Below, piece after piece: positions 34,495 through 43,790 of a stretch of 64,000 nt of DNA (its first letter is position 1; each line of letters opens with the position of its first letter). The stretch comes from JAJTFW01 sp964534995 (GTDB lineage Bacteria > Bacteroidota > Bacteroidia > AKYH767-A > OLB10), in assembly GCA_964534995.1 (NCBI GenBank), contig CAZHSC010000007.1, positions 1-64,000 on the forward strand, in the 5' to 3' direction. A program made the position numbers and the translations under genes. The notes under the pieces were generated by a model. It saw only the letters and a program-made list of their open reading frames with translations, was not told the origin of the DNA and searched no databases.

Positions 34495-35889
34495 TTACTT
34501 GATTTGTGTATTAAGATATTCGGGTAATTTTTCAACGGGCAGTGTAATCTGAGAACCTTCCTTCATATTTTTAAGCACAACCGTATCTGCGCTTCGTTCA
34601 TCAGTACCGGCAATAACAACAAAGGGAATTCCACGGTTGTCGGCATAGGAAAGCTGCTTCTTCATTTTAACAGCGTCAGGATACAATTCGGATGCAATAC
34701 CGGCGTGTCGCAGGCTGTTCAACACCCGGAACAAATAAGGCAGGTCATCTCCGCCAAAATTCACCACCAGCACCTTTGTAGCGGCGGATACCTGATCAGG
34801 ATACAGACCGAGTTCGTCCAGTACATCACATATCCTGTCAGCACCGAAGGAGATACCCACACCTGACATTCCGGGCAATCCGAAAATTCCGGTCAGATCA
34901 TCATAGCGCCCTCCACCGCAAATACTGGAAGAAAGAGAAGACCTTTCATCATTAACCTTAACTTCAAAGATAGCCCCTGTATAGTAGTTAAGACCCCTTG
35001 CCAGTGTTATATCAAGTTCATAACGCGTATGACTAAACGAATTCATTCCTGCAAACTCAAATAACTGCTCCACTTCCCGGATACCTTCTTGTCCGGTAGC
35101 GGAATCTTTCAGTAAAGATTTCAGCAATTCCAGTTTTGCGGCATCATCGCCTTTGAACATCAGCAAAGGACGTAGTCCATCTATTGCACTTCCTGAAATC
35201 CCTTTGCCGCGAAGTTCCTCCTCCACTTTTCCGATACCGATTTTATCCAGTTTATCTATCGCGGTTGTAATATCCGTAATCCTTCCGGCCTCCCCGAAAA
35301 CCCCGGCTATACCACTTAATATTTTACGGTTGTTAACCTTCACCAACACATTCAGGCGCAACTTCGAAAAAACATCATCTATCAATTGCAGCAAATCCAC
35401 TTCGCATAACAGCGAGGTAGAGCCGATACTATCCGCATCACACTGGAAAAATTCACGGTACCTTCCCTTCTGGGGCCGGTCGGCCCGCCATACCGGTTGT
35501 ATCTGATATCTCTTAAATGGAAAAGTGATTTCATGCTGATGCATCACTACATAACGCGCAAAAGGAACCGTTAGGTCATAGCGCAGGGCTTTCTCAGAAA
35601 TTCTTGATGAAAACACATTCTCACCCTTTGATTTTGTTTCAAGAATATCCTTGTCATCCTGAAATGAACTGAAATAATTTCCAGAATTCAATATCTTGAA
35701 AATGAGCTTATCTCCTTCTTCCCCGTATTTACCCAGCAATGTACCCAGGCTTTCCATACTCGGGGTTTCAAGCGGTAAATATCCATAAAGACGAAATGCA
35801 GAGCGAATGGTATCGAAAACATAATTCCTTTTCAGCATATCCGCCGGAGAGAAGTCACGCGTACCTTTAGGAATGGATGGGCGCATCAT
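34495..35889 (-). CDS. hisS: Histidyl-tRNA synthetase
   Basis: Class II synthetase charging tRNA-His. 464 residues. Motif 1 surrounds the early KGTRDF, motif 2 includes FKRYQIQPVWRADRPQKGRYREF, and the histidine-specific motifs are LARGLNYYTGAIFE and GGGRYDDL. Motif 3 is GVGISFGADR, and a C-terminal anticodon-binding domain follows. Two consecutive ATG codons open the gene. The first shares its A with the TAA of a decayed upstream frame (TAATG). hutH follows after 2 bases, so the enzyme that uses histidine for translation and the one that destroys it appear to share a transcript. Confidence 0.97.
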   Translation of the reverse strand: MMRPSIPKGTRDFSPADMLKRNYVFDTIRSAFRLYGYLPLETPSMESLGTLLGKYGEEGDKLIFKILNSGNYFSSFQDDKDILETKSKGENVFSSRISEKALRYDLTVPFARYVVMHQHEITFPFKRYQIQPVWRADRPQKGRYREFFQCDADSIGSTSLLCEVDLLQLIDDVFSKLRLNVLVKVNNRKILSGIAGVFGEAGRITDITTAIDKLDKIGIGKVEEELRGKGISGSAIDGLRPLLMFKGDDAAKLELLKSLLKDSATGQEGIREVEQLFEFAGMNSFSHTRYELDITLARGLNYYTGAIFEVKVNDERSSLSSSICGGGRYDDLTGIFGLPGMSGVGISFGADRICDVLDELGLYPDQVSAATKVLVVNFGGDDLPYLFRVLNSLRHAGIASELYPDAVKMKKQLSYADNRGIPFVVIAGTDERSADTVVLKNMKEGSQITLPVEKLPEYLNTQIK

Positions 35890-36168
35890 TATTTCAGCTT
35901 AATATCATTTATTTTACTTTCTGTAAATAACAAAGATTTCGTTACGGAAGTATCCACATATACCGGAACAATGTTCATTTTTACAGGTGATGCAAAGGTA
36001 CTCCATTCGCCCAAATAAACAGAAATCAGTTGATCACCGGTAGCACCCTCTCCTCAAAAATAATTACAAAGTTTTTTCCTGATTTCAGATCAGAAAACGG
36101 GGTATCTGCATGGCATGGCTCCCTGAAATTAACTCTCCAGGGCCAGAAAGACCAGGGGCATCAGGAAA
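35889..36168 (-). pseudogene. Decayed or frameshifted small gene between ettA and hisS
   Basis: No intact ORF is present, but two overlapping minus-strand frames look coding. The upstream frame (about 36150 to 36050) reads NFREPCHADTPF, then SDLKSGKNFVIIFEE. The downstream frame (36053 to 35889) reads GATGDQLISVYLGEW, then STFASPVKMNIVPVYV and ends KINDIKLK at a TAA that overlaps the hisS ATG. Moving back one base near 36050 joins them as one continuous peptide of about 90 residues. No good start codon remains. The TAATG overlap with hisS suggests a once functional, coupled gene. I do not recognise the family. Confidence 0.4.
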
Positions 36169-37848
36169 TCAGGAGGTGGTGAGTTTTTTATACCTGAATC
36201 TTTTCGGCTCCACATTTCCAAGTCTCTTTTTCTTGGCTTCTTCGTATTCACTATATCCACCTTCAAAGAAATACACCTGCGAATCTCCCTCAAAAGCGAG
36301 AATGTGCGTACAGACTCGGTCGAGGAACCAACGGTCGTGAGAAATAATAACGGCGCATCCGGCAAAATTTTCAAGGGCCTCCTCGAGTGCTCTCAGCGTA
36401 TTTATATCAATATCATTGGTAGGCTCGTCAAGCAGCAATACATTGGCGCCTGTTTTCAGTGTCATGGCCAGGTGTACCCTGTTTCTTTCCCCTCCCGACA
36501 ATACACCAACTTTTTTACCCTGGTCGGCTCCATTGAAGTTAAACTTTGAAATATAACTGCGTGCATTGACACTGCGGTTACCGATTACCATGTTGTCGGA
36601 ACCACCTGATATTACCTCAAAAACCGTTTTATCGGGCAGCAGATCCTTATGACTCTGATCTACATAGCCGACCACTACCGTTTCACCGATTTTAAAACTA
36701 CCGCTGTCGGGTTTCTCAACACCCATGATCATTCTGAATAAAGTAGTTTTACCAACTCCGTTAGGGCCTATGATGCCTACTATGCCTGCCTGAGGCAATG
36801 AAAAACTAAGGTCATCAATCAGGAGCCTGTCACCAAAACCTTTACTCACATGTTCTGCTTCAATCACCTGGCTGCCCAGGCGGGGGCCCGGCGGAATAAA
36901 TATTTCCAGTTTTTCCTCTTTATCTTTCGTCTCCTCATTCACCATTTTATCATAGGCCTGTAAACGCGCCTTTGATTTGGCATGACGCGCCTTTGGCGAC
37001 ATCCTCACCCACTCCAGTTCACGCTCAAGGGTCTTCCTGCGTTTGCTCTCCGTTTTTTCTTCCTGCTCCAGCCTTTTCCCTTTCTGCTCCAGCCAGCTGG
37101 AATAATTTCCCTGCCAGGGTATGCCTTCTCCGCGGTCCAGTTCAAGTATCCATCCGGCAACATTATCGAGGAAATAACGGTCGTGTGTTACCGCAATTAC
37201 TGTTCCTTTGTATTGCTGAAGGTGATGTTCCAGCCATTCCACGCTCTCCGCGTCGAGATGGTTGGTAGGTTCGTCGAGCAATAATATTTCAGGCTCCTGC
37301 AACAACAAACGGCAAAGGGCCAGCCGGCGGCGCTCTCCTCCCGATAAAATATGCACCGGAGTTTCAGGCTCGGGGCAACGCAAAGCGTCCATCGCTACCT
37401 CCACCTTATTGTCCAGTTCCCAGGCCCCGGCGGCGTCAATTTTATCCATTAAATCGGCCTGCTTCTCAATCAGCTTATTCATCGCATCATCGTCAAGAGG
37501 CTCTCCCAGTTTATTGTTCACATCTTCATACTCCTTCAGCAAATCAACAATGGGCTGTACACCTTCCATCACGATTTCCCGGGCGGTTTTAGTTTCATCC
37601 AACTCGGGCTCCTGCGACAGATAACCCACCCTGTAACCGGGAGAAAACACCACCTCCCCCTGAAAAGACTTTTCCAGTCCGGCGATGATGCGCAAGAGAG
37701 TGGATTTTCCGGATCCGTTCAAACCCAGAATGCCAATTTTTGCCCCATAAAAGAAGCTCAGATAAATATTCTTAAGTACTTGTTTTTGAGGAGGATAAAC
37801 CTTACTCACCCCCACCATTGAAAAGATAATTTTGCGATCGTCAGACAT
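36169..37848 (-). CDS. ettA: Energy-dependent translational throttle protein EttA (ABC-F)
   Basis: ABC-F ATPase that binds the ribosomal E site and gates entry into elongation according to the ATP/ADP ratio. From ATG 37846-37848 it has 559 residues (E. coli 555). Two ABC cassettes: Walker A LGLNGSGKST with signature LSGGERRRLALC, and GPNGVGKTT with LSGGERNRVHLA. Between them are the long linker and the arm typical of EttA. The C-terminus ends with the family-like FRYKKL. The frame is open 35 codons further upstream, but that part has no similarity. It lies divergent from the subtilase and upstream of hisS/hutH on the same strand. Confidence 0.94.
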   Translation of the reverse strand: MSDDRKIIFSMVGVSKVYPPQKQVLKNIYLSFFYGAKIGILGLNGSGKSTLLRIIAGLEKSFQGEVVFSPGYRVGYLSQEPELDETKTAREIVMEGVQPIVDLLKEYEDVNNKLGEPLDDDAMNKLIEKQADLMDKIDAAGAWELDNKVEVAMDALRCPEPETPVHILSGGERRRLALCRLLLQEPEILLLDEPTNHLDAESVEWLEHHLQQYKGTVIAVTHDRYFLDNVAGWILELDRGEGIPWQGNYSSWLEQKGKRLEQEEKTESKRRKTLERELEWVRMSPKARHAKSKARLQAYDKMVNEETKDKEEKLEIFIPPGPRLGSQVIEAEHVSKGFGDRLLIDDLSFSLPQAGIVGIIGPNGVGKTTLFRMIMGVEKPDSGSFKIGETVVVGYVDQSHKDLLPDKTVFEVISGGSDNMVIGNRSVNARSYISKFNFNGADQGKKVGVLSGGERNRVHLAMTLKTGANVLLLDEPTNDIDINTLRALEEALENFAGCAVIISHDRWFLDRVCTHILAFEGDSQVYFFEGGYSEYEEAKKKRLGNVEPKRFRYKKLTTS

Positions 37849-37971
37849 ATCTAAGTGCTTGATTAATGTAACTTTATTCCCTCCTGAACTGTTTAGCGGA
37901 AAGGCATGCAAATGTACCCCTTTCCATTGACAGTGAAAAGACATAAAATTCAACTCGAAAAAAATAAAACG

Positions 37972-40107
37972 ATGCGTTTACTAATACTACTTCTGCTGAC
38001 TTTATATCTACAAGATGCTAGCGGACAGGATACCAAGTTGAGTTATCGCTTGAAAACCTTAGCACTTAACCCGGAAAAAAGCAATGAAGAAATTTCCGTA
38101 TTAATCCGTGGAGATATACACACAATACGTGAAGAAATCAGCAAGTCAGGCGGCGTTGTAAAATTTTGCAGTGGAGATATTTGCGGGGCGCTGTTACCTG
38201 CCGGAAAACTCATGGACCTTGCCCGTCATGCCAGGGTGGAGAGAATAGAGGAAGGACGCGTCGCCATAGAAACACTGAATGATAAAATGCTGGTTAACAA
38301 CCGCATTGACCTAGTACATCAAGGCGCTACACCTCTCACGCAATCGTATACAGGTGAAAATGTAATTGTAGGAATAATCGATACCGGATTGGATTTTACC
38401 CATCCCGATTTCAAAGACAGTACAGGTCAAAGCAGGGTATTGTGGATCTGGGATCATTTATTGCCGGATTCAACAAATACACCGCTTCCTTACAATTATG
38501 GTCAGGAATTTTCAAAGACCGACATTGATGCGGGAAATGCATCATTGCACGTTGACCAAACCGCGCACGGCACCCATGTAACAGGCATTGCCACTGCCAG
38601 CGGAGATACCCTCCCTGCCTTTAAAGGCGCTGCTCCCAAAGCAGATATCATTGCGGTTTCCCTCAATTTCAATTTAGACGATGACAGCTGGCTCAGCAGT
38701 ATTGCCGATGCCGTAAATTACATTTTTACAAAGGCAGATTCACTGAACAAACCCTGTGTCATTAACATCAGTGCAGGCACTTACTATGGCTCGCACGACG
38801 GCAAGGACTTGCAGGCACAGGCTATAGATAATATGATCACGTCTAAAAACGGCAGAATGGTGGTTGCCGCCGCCGGGAATCTTGGAAATTATCCTATTCA
38901 CCTTAGGCATCAACCCAACAACGACACCACTTTTACCTGGTTCAGGCCCACATGGGGTTATCCACTGTATATAGAATGCTGGGCGGATACCGCGAACTTA
39001 AGCGCGGTACAATTCTCTATCGCTGCTGATATGATAAACCCTAATTATGAAAACCGCGGACAGTTACCCTGGACCCATATCACGCCGCATCTCGGAATAC
39101 TAAGCACGGATACGCTATGGAGTGTGAGTGGAAACAGACTGGCCATTATTGAAACATATGGCCAGCTCATTGGGGACCGTTATAGTATGATTTTTAATAT
39201 AAACGCAGATTCAGCGTCCTATAATTTCCGGCTGATGGCTTCGGGCAACGGTTCTTATGATGTTTGGAGTACCGAAATGGTTTTTACGGGACTTCCCGGT
39301 CCTTCTGTTTTTCCTCCCATAGTCAACTATAAACTACCCGATCTCACACAAAACATATGCAGTTCCTTTCAGTGCAGCGATGTTGTACTTTGCGTGGGAC
39401 AATATGTTAACCGGAACAACTATTTGGATGTAAACGGCAACCTCCAGAGTTTCCCGACCATTGAAGGTGCACTCGGAGCGAGTTCAAGCCGGGGCCCCAC
39501 ACGTGATGGGAGAATTAAACCAGATATCACATCGACGGGAGAGGTTACCCTGGCTGCACTCAAGCTATCAAGCGCTGCATGGTTCCTGGCCAATCAACCT
39601 TACAAACTTGCGCAGGGAGGTATGCATATCAGGGACGGTGGCACATCATCGGCAGCGCCTGCGGTTGCAGGTGCCATTGCGCTTCTCCTGCAAAAAGACA
39701 GCACTGTGTCCTGGCAGGAAATCAGAAACAGGGTACTGCTCTGCGCCAGGCGTGACAATTTTACGGGAAACTTCCTTCCGAATAACAACTGGGGTGCGGG
39801 AAAACTGGATGCCCTGAATATGATAGGCGGCTGTGCGGCTTTACCCGTTGAAGAGACTATCGCAGGTCAAACAATCATTTATCCCAATCCTGCCAACGAC
39901 CGTATAACAGTACGCATAACCGAAAATATGCCGGTCAGAGAAATTTCTATTTTCGATTTGCCCGGCCGGAAAATCAGAAGTATTCATCCTGCCATTTCCA
40001 CCATGGAAATGGAAATTTCACTGGAGGGCCTTAGTCCCGGGATCTATATACTGATCACTGATTTATCAGATAACACCAGGTATGCGGACGCTGTGATCAA
40101 AAAATAA
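37972..40107 (+). CDS. S8 subtilisin-like peptidase with T9SS type A sorting domain
   Basis: 711 residues from ATG 37972; the longer open frame begins with a non-signal extension. The signal peptide covers about 1-18 (ends DASGQ). The catalytic triad is Asp137 (GIIDTGLDF), His199 (AHGTHVTG) and Ser559 (DGGTSSAAP). Between His and Ser there is an insertion of roughly 180 residues (about 320-500) of beta-rich sequence. The C-terminal 75 residues form a T9SS type A domain (YPNPANDRITVRI, ISIFDLPGRKI, LSPGIYIL). Expected to be secreted or attached at the cell surface by the type IX system. Single gene, divergent from ettA. Confidence 0.94.
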   Translation: MRLLILLLLTLYLQDASGQDTKLSYRLKTLALNPEKSNEEISVLIRGDIHTIREEISKSGGVVKFCSGDICGALLPAGKLMDLARHARVERIEEGRVAIETLNDKMLVNNRIDLVHQGATPLTQSYTGENVIVGIIDTGLDFTHPDFKDSTGQSRVLWIWDHLLPDSTNTPLPYNYGQEFSKTDIDAGNASLHVDQTAHGTHVTGIATASGDTLPAFKGAAPKADIIAVSLNFNLDDDSWLSSIADAVNYIFTKADSLNKPCVINISAGTYYGSHDGKDLQAQAIDNMITSKNGRMVVAAAGNLGNYPIHLRHQPNNDTTFTWFRPTWGYPLYIECWADTANLSAVQFSIAADMINPNYENRGQLPWTHITPHLGILSTDTLWSVSGNRLAIIETYGQLIGDRYSMIFNINADSASYNFRLMASGNGSYDVWSTEMVFTGLPGPSVFPPIVNYKLPDLTQNICSSFQCSDVVLCVGQYVNRNNYLDVNGNLQSFPTIEGALGASSSRGPTRDGRIKPDITSTGEVTLAALKLSSAAWFLANQPYKLAQGGMHIRDGGTSSAAPAVAGAIALLLQKDSTVSWQEIRNRVLLCARRDNFTGNFLPNNNWGAGKLDALNMIGGCAALPVEETIAGQTIIYPNPANDRITVRITENMPVREISIFDLPGRKIRSIHPAISTMEMEISLEGLSPGIYILITDLSDNTRYADAVIKK

Positions 40108-40126
40108 AAATTCCAAAAACCCGGAC

Positions 40127-40154
40127 AAGCACGTTCGATAAAGAGTGCTTTTCT
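40127..40154 (+). terminator. Short hairpin terminator after the subtilase
   Basis: AAGCAC (40127-40132) / GTGCTT (40145-40150) followed by TTCTT. The stem is only 6 bp and ends 13 bases before the GTG of the next gene. Confidence 0.4.
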
Positions 40155-40166
40155 TACTTTTACACC

Positions 40167-41027
40167 GTGATACATACGGTTAAAAGTTACCTGTCACTGG
40201 TAAAATTCTCTCATACTGTCTTTGCACTCCCCTTTGCCATTATCGGATTTTCGCTTGCAATACACGATCATCCCGGCAACTTTTCTGTTATGCTGGCAGT
40301 AAAAGTATTGTTATGCATGGTGTTTGCCCGGACTGCTGCTATGGCATTTAACCGATGGGCCGACAGGTATATAGATGCAAAAAACCCCAGAACCCGGCTC
40401 CGCGAGATTCCATCAGGAATTGTCAGCTCAAAAGCCGCGCTGCTTTTTACAATCGCCAACAGCATTGCACTGATTGTTACCACATGGTTTATCAATCCCC
40501 TTTGTTTTTATTTGTCATTTGTAGCGCTTGCGGTAGTACTGGGTTATTCCTATACGAAGCGTTTTACCGCTTTGTGCCACCTCGTACTGGGCCTTGGACT
40601 TTCGCTCGCGCCTATCGGAGCCTGGCTGGCAGTAACCGGAACTTTTTCGCTGCTACCCCTGTTGTTTTCCTTATCGGTACTTTGCTGGGTCAGCGGTTTT
40701 GACATCATCTATGCGCTGCAGGATGAGCAATTTGATACTTCATTAAAATTACATTCCATACCCGGAATATTCGGACCGGTGAAAGCGCTTGGTATTTCCC
40801 GAAAACTGCATGTTGCTTCAGCACTTTTCCTGCTGGCTGCAGGCATCCACGGCCCACTGGGCATCATGTATTATTCGGGATGGCTGTTATTTACCGCCCT
40901 CTTGATTTATCAGCATAAACTGGTTAAGCCACATGATATCAGTAAAGTGAATTTGGCCTTTTTCACGACCAACGGAATCGCGAGCGTTACCTTCGCCATT
41001 TTTACTATCACGGATATTTTTGTGTGA
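40167..41027 (+). CDS. UbiA-family prenyltransferase, probably menaquinone (MqnP-type)
   Basis: A polytopic inner-membrane enzyme of 286 residues with eight or nine hydrophobic segments. The two Asp-rich prenyl-diphosphate sites are NRWADRYIDAKNPRT and YALQDEQFDTSLKLHS. It transfers a polyprenyl chain to an aromatic acceptor. The second motif with the LHSIP tail is like that of the UbiA-like enzymes used in the futalosine menaquinone pathway (MqnP), which fits a Bacteroidota. 4-hydroxybenzoate as acceptor cannot be excluded. The start codon is GTG at 40167. TACTTTTA just upstream is one mismatch from a -7 element, so the leader may be extremely short. Confidence 0.88.
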   Translation: MIHTVKSYLSLVKFSHTVFALPFAIIGFSLAIHDHPGNFSVMLAVKVLLCMVFARTAAMAFNRWADRYIDAKNPRTRLREIPSGIVSSKAALLFTIANSIALIVTTWFINPLCFYLSFVALAVVLGYSYTKRFTALCHLVLGLGLSLAPIGAWLAVTGTFSLLPLLFSLSVLCWVSGFDIIYALQDEQFDTSLKLHSIPGIFGPVKALGISRKLHVASALFLLAAGIHGPLGIMYYSGWLLFTALLIYQHKLVKPHDISKVNLAFFTTNGIASVTFAIFTITDIFV

Positions 41028-41345
41028 TTATTCATTGCATGATTGTTTTTTTTGCAACACTGGCCTGCTGCATCTATATTGCAACTATGCCATAAAGGGC
41101 CTATTTATAAATTACAATGATCCGGCAGGCAATTTTCACAACAACCCATTGTTGCAGTAACAGGGGAATCCAGCGATACTTTCTGCTTCAATATGAAATT
41201 GTATGCCGGGCAAGGGTTAAACCAATAGTCTGGTAATGAAACAATAATACAAGTCAAATTCACAGCATGTAAAAGGGCTGTTACGGCGGATTTTTGTAAT
41301 TTTGTACTATGAGGTAAGTGAATCCGAAAATCCTGCCCAGATAGT
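41028..41345. other. Intergenic stretch without a recognisable gene
   Basis: 318 bases between the prenyltransferase and the fused E1 gene. No open frame with coding character on either strand and no tRNA-like fold noticed. It holds an eight-T run near 41048, a small hairpin CAACAA/TTGTTG near 41138-41154, and the -7 element listed separately. Confidence 0.5.
41297..41304 (+). promoter_or_regulatory. Promoter -7 element for the fused E1 gene
   Basis: TAATTTTG matches TAnnTTTG exactly, 41 bases before ATG 41346. No -33 match at the expected spacing. Confidence 0.45.
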
Positions 41346-43772
41346 ATGAAGAATCAACAACAACAAGAATACAGTAAAAAGGAATTGTCTTTTGAAGAAT
41401 TCAAATCCCTGGTACTTTCTGACTACCGGCTGGTTAATGAGAGCCGGCAGATAAGTTTACTGGGAAGGAAGGAAGTTTTAACCGGCAAGGCAAAATTCGG
41501 AATATTCGGTGATGGCAAAGAATTGGCGCAGATTGCCATGGCGAGGGTTTTTAATGATGGTGACTTCAGGTCGGGGTATTACCGGGATCAGACTTTTATG
41601 TTCGCATCCGGGTTGTTAAGCGGACAGGAATTTTTTGCCCAATTATACGCGCATCCCGACGTGGAAGCGGATCCATCTTCAGCAGGAAGATGCATGAACG
41701 GCCATTACGCCACCAGGTTGCTCCACCCTGACGGCAGTTGGAAAAACCTCACCAGGAGCAAAAATTCATCCGCCGACATTTCGCCAACCGCCGGACAAAT
41801 GCCCAGGCTGCTGGGGCTGGCTCTGGCATCCAAACTTTACAGAAACAATGCCGCTTTATCCGAACGCATGCAGGGCTTCACCCTCAATGGAAACGAAGTG
41901 GCTTTTGGTACGATAGGAGATGCATCCACCTCAGAAGGCTTGTTTTTTGAAACCATCAATGCTGCCGGTGTATTACAGATACCCATGGCCGTTAGTGTCT
42001 GGGATGACGGCTACGGCATATCCGTACCCTCCAGGTACCAGACAACCAAACAGAATATCTCCGAAATCCTGAAGGGCTTTGAAAGGACGGAAGAAAGCGA
42101 AGGCTATGTGATCCTGACTGCGAAAGCGTGGGATTACCCGGAGTTGATTGAAACCTACGAGAAAGGAATAAAAATATGCCGTGAACAACATGTCCCGGTA
42201 CTATTCCATATCCGGGAAGTAACCCAGCCGCAGGGCCATTCCACCAGCGGTTCACATGAACGCTACAAAAGCAAAGAGCGCCTGGCATGGGAGGAAGCCT
42301 TTGACTGCATAAAGAAATTCAGGGAATGGATTCTCGAAAGCGCCATTGCCACGGATGCGGAACTTGACGATATTGAGAATGCTGCCAGAAAATCCGCCAA
42401 TGACGCGAAGAAAAGTGCCTGGGAACACCATATCGGCGCCATAAGAAAAGAGGTGAAGGAAGCCTGCTCATTGTTCGGAGCCCTGGCATCCTCCAGTGCG
42501 AACAAAGTGTTTATTGAAATTGAATCCGGAAAATTGAATGACATCAGCGAACCGGAACGGCGCGATATCTATATCAGCGTGAAAAAGATATTGCGACTGT
42601 TAAAAAGCGAAAACGGTCCGGAGAAAACACAATTGCTGCAGTGGTTCAACCGCTTTACACAGGCAAATATTGAACGCTACGATTCCCACTTATACAGTCA
42701 AAGCCGGTGGAATCTAAAAGATGCAAAAGTGACCTCAGTATCGTATGCTGATGATGCAGTACATGTGGACGGCAGGGAAATTCTTCAGGCTAACTGGGAT
42801 GTTCAACTGGACAGACGTCCGGAACTATTAATTTTCGGTGAGGACGTGGGCAGTATCGGTGGCGTAAATCAAACCTATGCCGGCCTGCAATTAAAATATG
42901 GCGAGCACAGGGTGTTTGATACCGGCATCAGAGAGGCGACCATCATCGGACAGGGAATCGGACTTGCCTTGCGGGGATTCAGGCCGGTTGCCGAAATACA
43001 ATATCTCGATTACCTCGCCTATGCCATTCAGGTGCTTACCGATGACCTTGCCTGTTTACAATACCGGACAAAAGGCGGACAAAAAGCACCATTAATCATT
43101 ACCACGCGCGGGCACAGACTGGAAGGTATCTGGCATTCGGGTTCGCCTATGCAGTTTATCCTCGGAGCCCTGAGAGGTATTCATATCCTGGTACCACGAA
43201 ATATGACGGAGGCAGCAGGATTTTATAACACCCTGCTTGAAAGTGATGAACCTGCCCTGGTGATAGAACCCTTAAACGGATATCGCATCAAAGAAAAAAT
43301 GATGTCGAATCCCGGCGACTTTCGTTTACCCATAGGCAAGGTGGAAATACTTCAGGAAGGAAGTGATGTAACGCTGGTTACCTATGGGTCCTGTGTACGG
43401 GTCGCGCAGGAAGCTTCACATGATTTAATGCAGCTTGGCATCAGTGTTGAATTGATAGATGTCCGCAGCCTGCTCCCATTTGATCTGGATCATGATATCG
43501 CGAAATCCCTGCATAAAACCAATAAAATAGTATTCCTGGATGAAGATGTGCCGGGTGGAGCTACCGCCTACATGCTGCAACAGGTACTCGAAGTACAGAG
43601 GGCTTTCAGATTTCTCGAAATGGATCCGCGTACACTGACCGCTAAAGAGCACAGACCGGCCTATGGATCTGATGGCGACTATTTCTCCAAGCCTTCGGCG
43701 GAAGATGTTTTTGATGTGGTGTATGAGATGATGCACCTGAATAACCCGGCCGCCTATCCGGCCATTTACTAA
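41346..43772 (+). CDS. Branched-chain 2-oxoacid dehydrogenase E1, alpha-beta fusion
   Basis: 808 residues joining the two E1 chains. The alpha part (about 20-420) holds the thiamine-diphosphate motif GDASTSEGLF (191-200) closing with WDDGYGISV. The beta part (about 465-808) begins NWDVQLDRRPELLIFGEDVG and contains GHRLEGIWHSGSP and the transketolase C-terminal segment. Together they oxidatively decarboxylate 2-oxo acids from Val, Ile and Leu, or pyruvate, and acylate the E2 lipoyl domain. The phylum commonly carries this fused form. E2 and E3 are not nearby. The exact substrate is inferred from family resemblance. An acidic linker of about 50 residues joins the halves. Confidence 0.92.
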   Translation: MKNQQQQEYSKKELSFEEFKSLVLSDYRLVNESRQISLLGRKEVLTGKAKFGIFGDGKELAQIAMARVFNDGDFRSGYYRDQTFMFASGLLSGQEFFAQLYAHPDVEADPSSAGRCMNGHYATRLLHPDGSWKNLTRSKNSSADISPTAGQMPRLLGLALASKLYRNNAALSERMQGFTLNGNEVAFGTIGDASTSEGLFFETINAAGVLQIPMAVSVWDDGYGISVPSRYQTTKQNISEILKGFERTEESEGYVILTAKAWDYPELIETYEKGIKICREQHVPVLFHIREVTQPQGHSTSGSHERYKSKERLAWEEAFDCIKKFREWILESAIATDAELDDIENAARKSANDAKKSAWEHHIGAIRKEVKEACSLFGALASSSANKVFIEIESGKLNDISEPERRDIYISVKKILRLLKSENGPEKTQLLQWFNRFTQANIERYDSHLYSQSRWNLKDAKVTSVSYADDAVHVDGREILQANWDVQLDRRPELLIFGEDVGSIGGVNQTYAGLQLKYGEHRVFDTGIREATIIGQGIGLALRGFRPVAEIQYLDYLAYAIQVLTDDLACLQYRTKGGQKAPLIITTRGHRLEGIWHSGSPMQFILGALRGIHILVPRNMTEAAGFYNTLLESDEPALVIEPLNGYRIKEKMMSNPGDFRLPIGKVEILQEGSDVTLVTYGSCVRVAQEASHDLMQLGISVELIDVRSLLPFDLDHDIAKSLHKTNKIVFLDEDVPGGATAYMLQQVLEVQRAFRFLEMDPRTLTAKEHRPAYGSDGDYFSKPSAEDVFDVVYEMMHLNNPAAYPAIY

Positions 43773-43790
43773 CCTTACTGAAGTACCGTA

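Noticed and set aside
35993..36000. TACCTTTG on the minus strand as a hisS promoter
   Set aside because: It lies inside the coding-like remnant upstream of hisS and would give a leader of about 100 bases; it may be chance.
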